From the NCBI RefSeq assembly GCF_964340395.1, contig NC_135550.1, forward strand, positions 22,870,676-22,934,675: a stretch of DNA of 64,000 nt, written 5' to 3'. Positions 62,001 to 64,000 of the stretch are shown here, piece by piece. The notes beneath the pieces were generated by a model. It searched no databases, was not told the DNA's origin, and saw nothing but the letters and a program-made list of their open reading frames with translations. The translations under genes were made by a program, and so were the position numbers. The DNA is from Glandiceps talaboti (Eukaryota; Hemichordata; Enteropneusta; Spengelidae). Every line of letters begins with the position of its first letter. Position 1 is the stretch's first letter.

Positions 62001-62213
62001 AAACTGAGTCCTTGGCCAAGTTTCACAGGGGTTCCTGGCAGTCAATGGTTTCTCTACTCCAGATTTCCATTTCATATTTGAAGTACAGGAAGTCAATGTA
62101 GTGAAGTTCCCACAACCACAGCGTGTTGCCAGGGTAACACTTCTCCACCTCGACCCCCAATTCGACAGTAATGTTTTCATCACTTGCTGGTGAATGATGA
62201 TGCAATTTGCCAT
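57269..62213 (-). CDS. Mitochondrial transcription factor B2 (TFB2M), 7 coding exons
   Basis: Joined coding segments on the minus strand: 62213-61724, 61099-60854, 60274-60123, 59246-59148, 58825-58739, 58225-58089, 57494-57269. They total 1437 nt and 478 aa, with all GT-AG phases consistent. TFB2M is related to rRNA adenine dimethyltransferases. With POLRMT and TFAM it melts mitochondrial promoters in the matrix. Supporting motifs: an Arg-rich, acid-poor N-terminus fitting a mitochondrial presequence; motif I (AFPGPGIVTEELL); VVALENHQIFLPF; VIYGDVTRLDP; NVYNLISRYSWFQFGRIE; NVYLVKATPRRDFFSHNL (compare the family's LYLIQMIPR block); and a C-terminal helical region KWVPGYG to EEAQYFAETD. The protein is longer than human TFB2M (396 aa), mainly at the N-terminus. 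TFB1M is less likely because its promoter-melting counterparts lack the PRRDFF-type block and this C-terminal tail. Confidence 0.95.
57753..57880. repeat. (TATG)n-(GT)n-(GTGC)n microsatellite
   Basis: Three tandem motifs in TFB2M's last intron. ORFs across it (poly Val/Cys/Tyr) are artefacts. Confidence 0.96.
58089..58225 (-). CDS. TFB2M exon
   Basis: Acceptor CCATACAG, donor GGA|GTAAGT. Encodes NVYLVKATPRRDFFSHNLTK and the following Leu-rich helix. Confidence 0.96.
58461..58545. repeat. GGT-rich repeat in TFB2M intron
   Basis: (GGT)n with TGT interruptions grading into G-rich sequence. Confidence 0.9.
58739..58825 (-). CDS. TFB2M exon
   Basis: Acceptor TTGTACAG, donor CCA|GTAAGT, 87 nt in phase 0. 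Encodes a variable linker EPRTSLYPNLHVYSKQNGEE. Confidence 0.93.
58979..59078. repeat. (GT)n and (CT)n microsatellites in TFB2M intron
   Basis: GT units to about 59028, then CT-rich to 59078. Confidence 0.93.
59148..59246 (-). CDS. TFB2M exon
   Basis: Acceptor TACCACAG, donor GTG|GTGAGT, 99 nt in phase 0. Encodes GKPAYYQLLTVLYNMCYEIE. Confidence 0.95.
60123..60274 (-). CDS. TFB2M exon
   Basis: Acceptor TTTTTCAG, donor AAG|GTAAGC. Encodes IKVFQVLANRSNERRF and SRYSWFQFGRIETFLILSDK. Confidence 0.95.
60854..61099 (-). CDS. TFB2M exon, SAM-fold motifs I-II
   Basis: Acceptor ATCTACAG, donor TCAG|GTAGGT. Encodes PGIVTEELLKRGAPQVVALE and VIYGDVTRLDPIGEGDI. Confidence 0.96.
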
Positions 62214-62235
62214 ATTTGTTGCTGGTAAGATTAAT
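61724..62235 (-). CDS. TFB2M exon with start codon
   Basis: Acceptor TTTTTTCTAG at its 5' end shows an upstream untranslated exon. The first ATG is at 62213 (MANCIIIHQQVMK), with an alternative in-frame Met at residue 12. Donor CCAG|GTAAAA splits the motif I glycine codon. The N-terminal half is basic and diverged. Confidence 0.92.
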
Positions 62236-62289
62236 CTAGAAAAAAGAATATTATACCGCTGTTATTGTTTTCAGAATTCGAGTGTAGTG

Positions 62290-62576
62290 TGACAGAACTC
62301 GAAATTAACAGTAGTCCCATGTCCACACACTACCAATTCTTGCTATGGGGCTACCATAAATTGCAGGGGTAGCCCGCCCAGGCTACCACTGATTATGCAA
62401 TGATTTAGAGGGTGGAAGATTTACAGACATAAAATTATTTTAATAACACACATATTTCCAATTTAGAGGAACTCTGTTTTCAGCTCAGGAATATAGGACT
62501 CTTGGTCATCATCCTTGGGCTACCACTTTCTGAAATTGGTAGCCCACTGAGATTTGTTAATTTTGAGCCCTGTCAC
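62290..62576. mobile_element. hAT-like MITE in the TFB2M 5' intron
   Basis: The left end GTGACAGAACTCGAAATTAACA and the inverted right end (62555-62576) match at about 19 of 22 positions. Inside, GGTAGCCC/GGGGCTACC-type motifs recur in inverted order. Termini of CAGGGCTCGAAATTA type are common for non-autonomous hAT elements in many animals. No transposase ORF is present. The 8 bp target duplication is not clear. Confidence 0.7.
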
Positions 62577-64000
62577 AGTGATGAGGTAAAATATCTCACG
62601 TCTACTTAAAAGAGAGGCAAAGGCAAGTCAGCCATCCTTGCAATGTACATATATCCTGAACTAGGTGGAAATTAGCATATAGGTAGACTAAACATGTCCA
62701 ATTTAGTGTTATTGCTGAGGGTGGTACAACGTAGGTGATATTGAAATTTATTGAAGTTCCCCAGTTATTTTACGGTTTACCAGGGCTCGGACCAAACAGA
62801 GTTATGGTAGATTCTATAGCAAGCTATTACACTTTTAACTCTGTCCCCTGTTTAGTTAATACCGGGGTTCCTTAATAAAAATACTGAGCATGTAAAATAA
62901 ACGTAGATGATGACTACAAATTTATGTAAATACTGGGTGAATAAACCACCATTGGCACCAACATGAGCACTACATTCTAATCAAATGTCATCTATGGATG
63001 GGGGGGGGGGGTTGTAGGGCTTAGGGGAGGGGGTCATTTATTACGGCATTGTCTCATTTGACAGACCTCAGAGAGAATATTTGAACATCGATGTGAATGA
63101 CCTGAACCTGACCTGATCATCAAGACACGTCTCTGACTAACCATTCTGCCTTCCCTGGCGAAATCCGAGCAAATCTGACTACCTAACATCTCTTTATATA
63201 ATCATACATCTCTTGTTGATGATAATATTTCAGTATACAGTTACATAACTTTAATAATATTTTTCAACACGATGTGTCCCTTCAAAAAACGACATTGGTT
63301 CTTGCACGTGGTGTTGTTCATGTTAATTTTGGTTCAAAAGGTGTAATTTTCAACTTAAAAGCCAGGACCACAAATGCCGGTTGTTCTCTCCAGCCCGGTT
63401 CCCCGCGGCCGGTTCCCAATCTGTATGTACTTTTAAAGATCTCAATGTACTGACAGGCAAGTTACGATTTACCGGTTACTGCCATGTTTGCAGACGATAC
63501 TCGATAGTCATATCGTAAAAGTTGGAAACAGGGACTTACGTTACACGGTACTTACCTTGGTACATTACTATATCATGTTTTCCTGGACACGCACAGATTC
63601 ATCAACGTGTAGAAAAAAATAAAACGATTCGTTGATCGCTTCTCACTAACAACATCAACAGCGAAAGTCGATCCTCAGCTGATCGATCACGTAAGCCACT
63701 TCTATTTATCGTGCACATGCGTTCGCGTGATTCGCGTCGTGTAAGTACATCCGAACGTTTGAGGCGCTGTTTATGCGAGAAATTGCATAAAATGGACTAC
63801 GTAAGGCACCGAAGATTTTGTACCAACAACTCACCTCATCATGAGTTGAAATAAAACATTCCATTAAATTTCGAAAAGATACCAAAATGAAAAAGACACT
63901 TTTATCACGGCCTGTATTGTAATTATAAAAGTAGTATGGTTGACGATCGATATTCGTTATATACATTTATCGGCGCCTTAGGGAGTCTGACACCGCGGGA
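62577..64000. other. TFB2M upstream region and end of window
   Basis: No coding exon supported. GC content rises near 63360-63420. A good minus-strand donor (CCAAG|GTAAGT, exon end at 63556) could close an untranslated TFB2M exon starting around 63.6-63.7 kb. Confidence 0.45.

Overview
This window is nuclear DNA from an animal. The genes are split by many introns with standard GT-AG sites, the DNA is AT-rich, and it is full of long microsatellites, inverted-repeat elements and a non-LTR retrotransposon tail ending in (TTGA)n. The gene set (MED6, TFB2M, and a large galaxin-like dicysteine-repeat gene) suggests a non-vertebrate bilaterian, probably marine (lophotrochozoan or invertebrate deuterostome). 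The species cannot be fixed from sequence alone.

Layout: (1) 1-5.5 kb is gene-poor, with very long GAT/GGT, TCTG and CT repeats at 2.3-2.8 kb. (2) 5.69-6.33 kb (+) holds an unrecognised 213-residue ORF, and 14.77-15.96 kb (-) an unrecognised uninterrupted 394-residue ORF with a short N-terminal coiled coil. (3) 19.2-20.46 kb is a tandem duplication whose first copy is interrupted by a 463 bp element with perfect 18 bp terminal inverted repeats. (4) 21.62-31.61 kb (-) is a complete six-exon MED6 gene (Mediator subunit 6, 262 aa) with a compact promoter. (5) 36.3-53.57 kb (+) is a large secreted galaxin-like gene of 12 coding exons. It has one of two possible signal-peptide first exons, about 66 Cys-Cys motifs, and a C-terminal domain that looks netrin-like (NTR). 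The exon-phase chain closes perfectly to a 1374-aa protein. (6) 57.27-62.24 kb (-) is a complete seven-coding-exon TFB2M gene (mitochondrial transcription factor B2, 478 aa), probably with an untranslated first exon near 63.56 kb.

The genes do not form a functional unit. MED6 serves RNA polymerase II transcription, TFB2M mitochondrial transcription, and the galaxin-like protein is extracellular, probably matrix or biomineral-associated by family analogy.

The most interesting structures are in the galaxin-like gene. Intron 6 opens with a roughly 0.9 kb minisatellite in which the exon-6 end plus its 5' splice site is repeated about 21 times. In the protein, wherever a Cys-Cys motif has lost one Cys, the losses come in adjacent pairs (second Cys of one repeat, first Cys of the next) in six cases out of six, which predicts the disulfide connectivity of the repeat.
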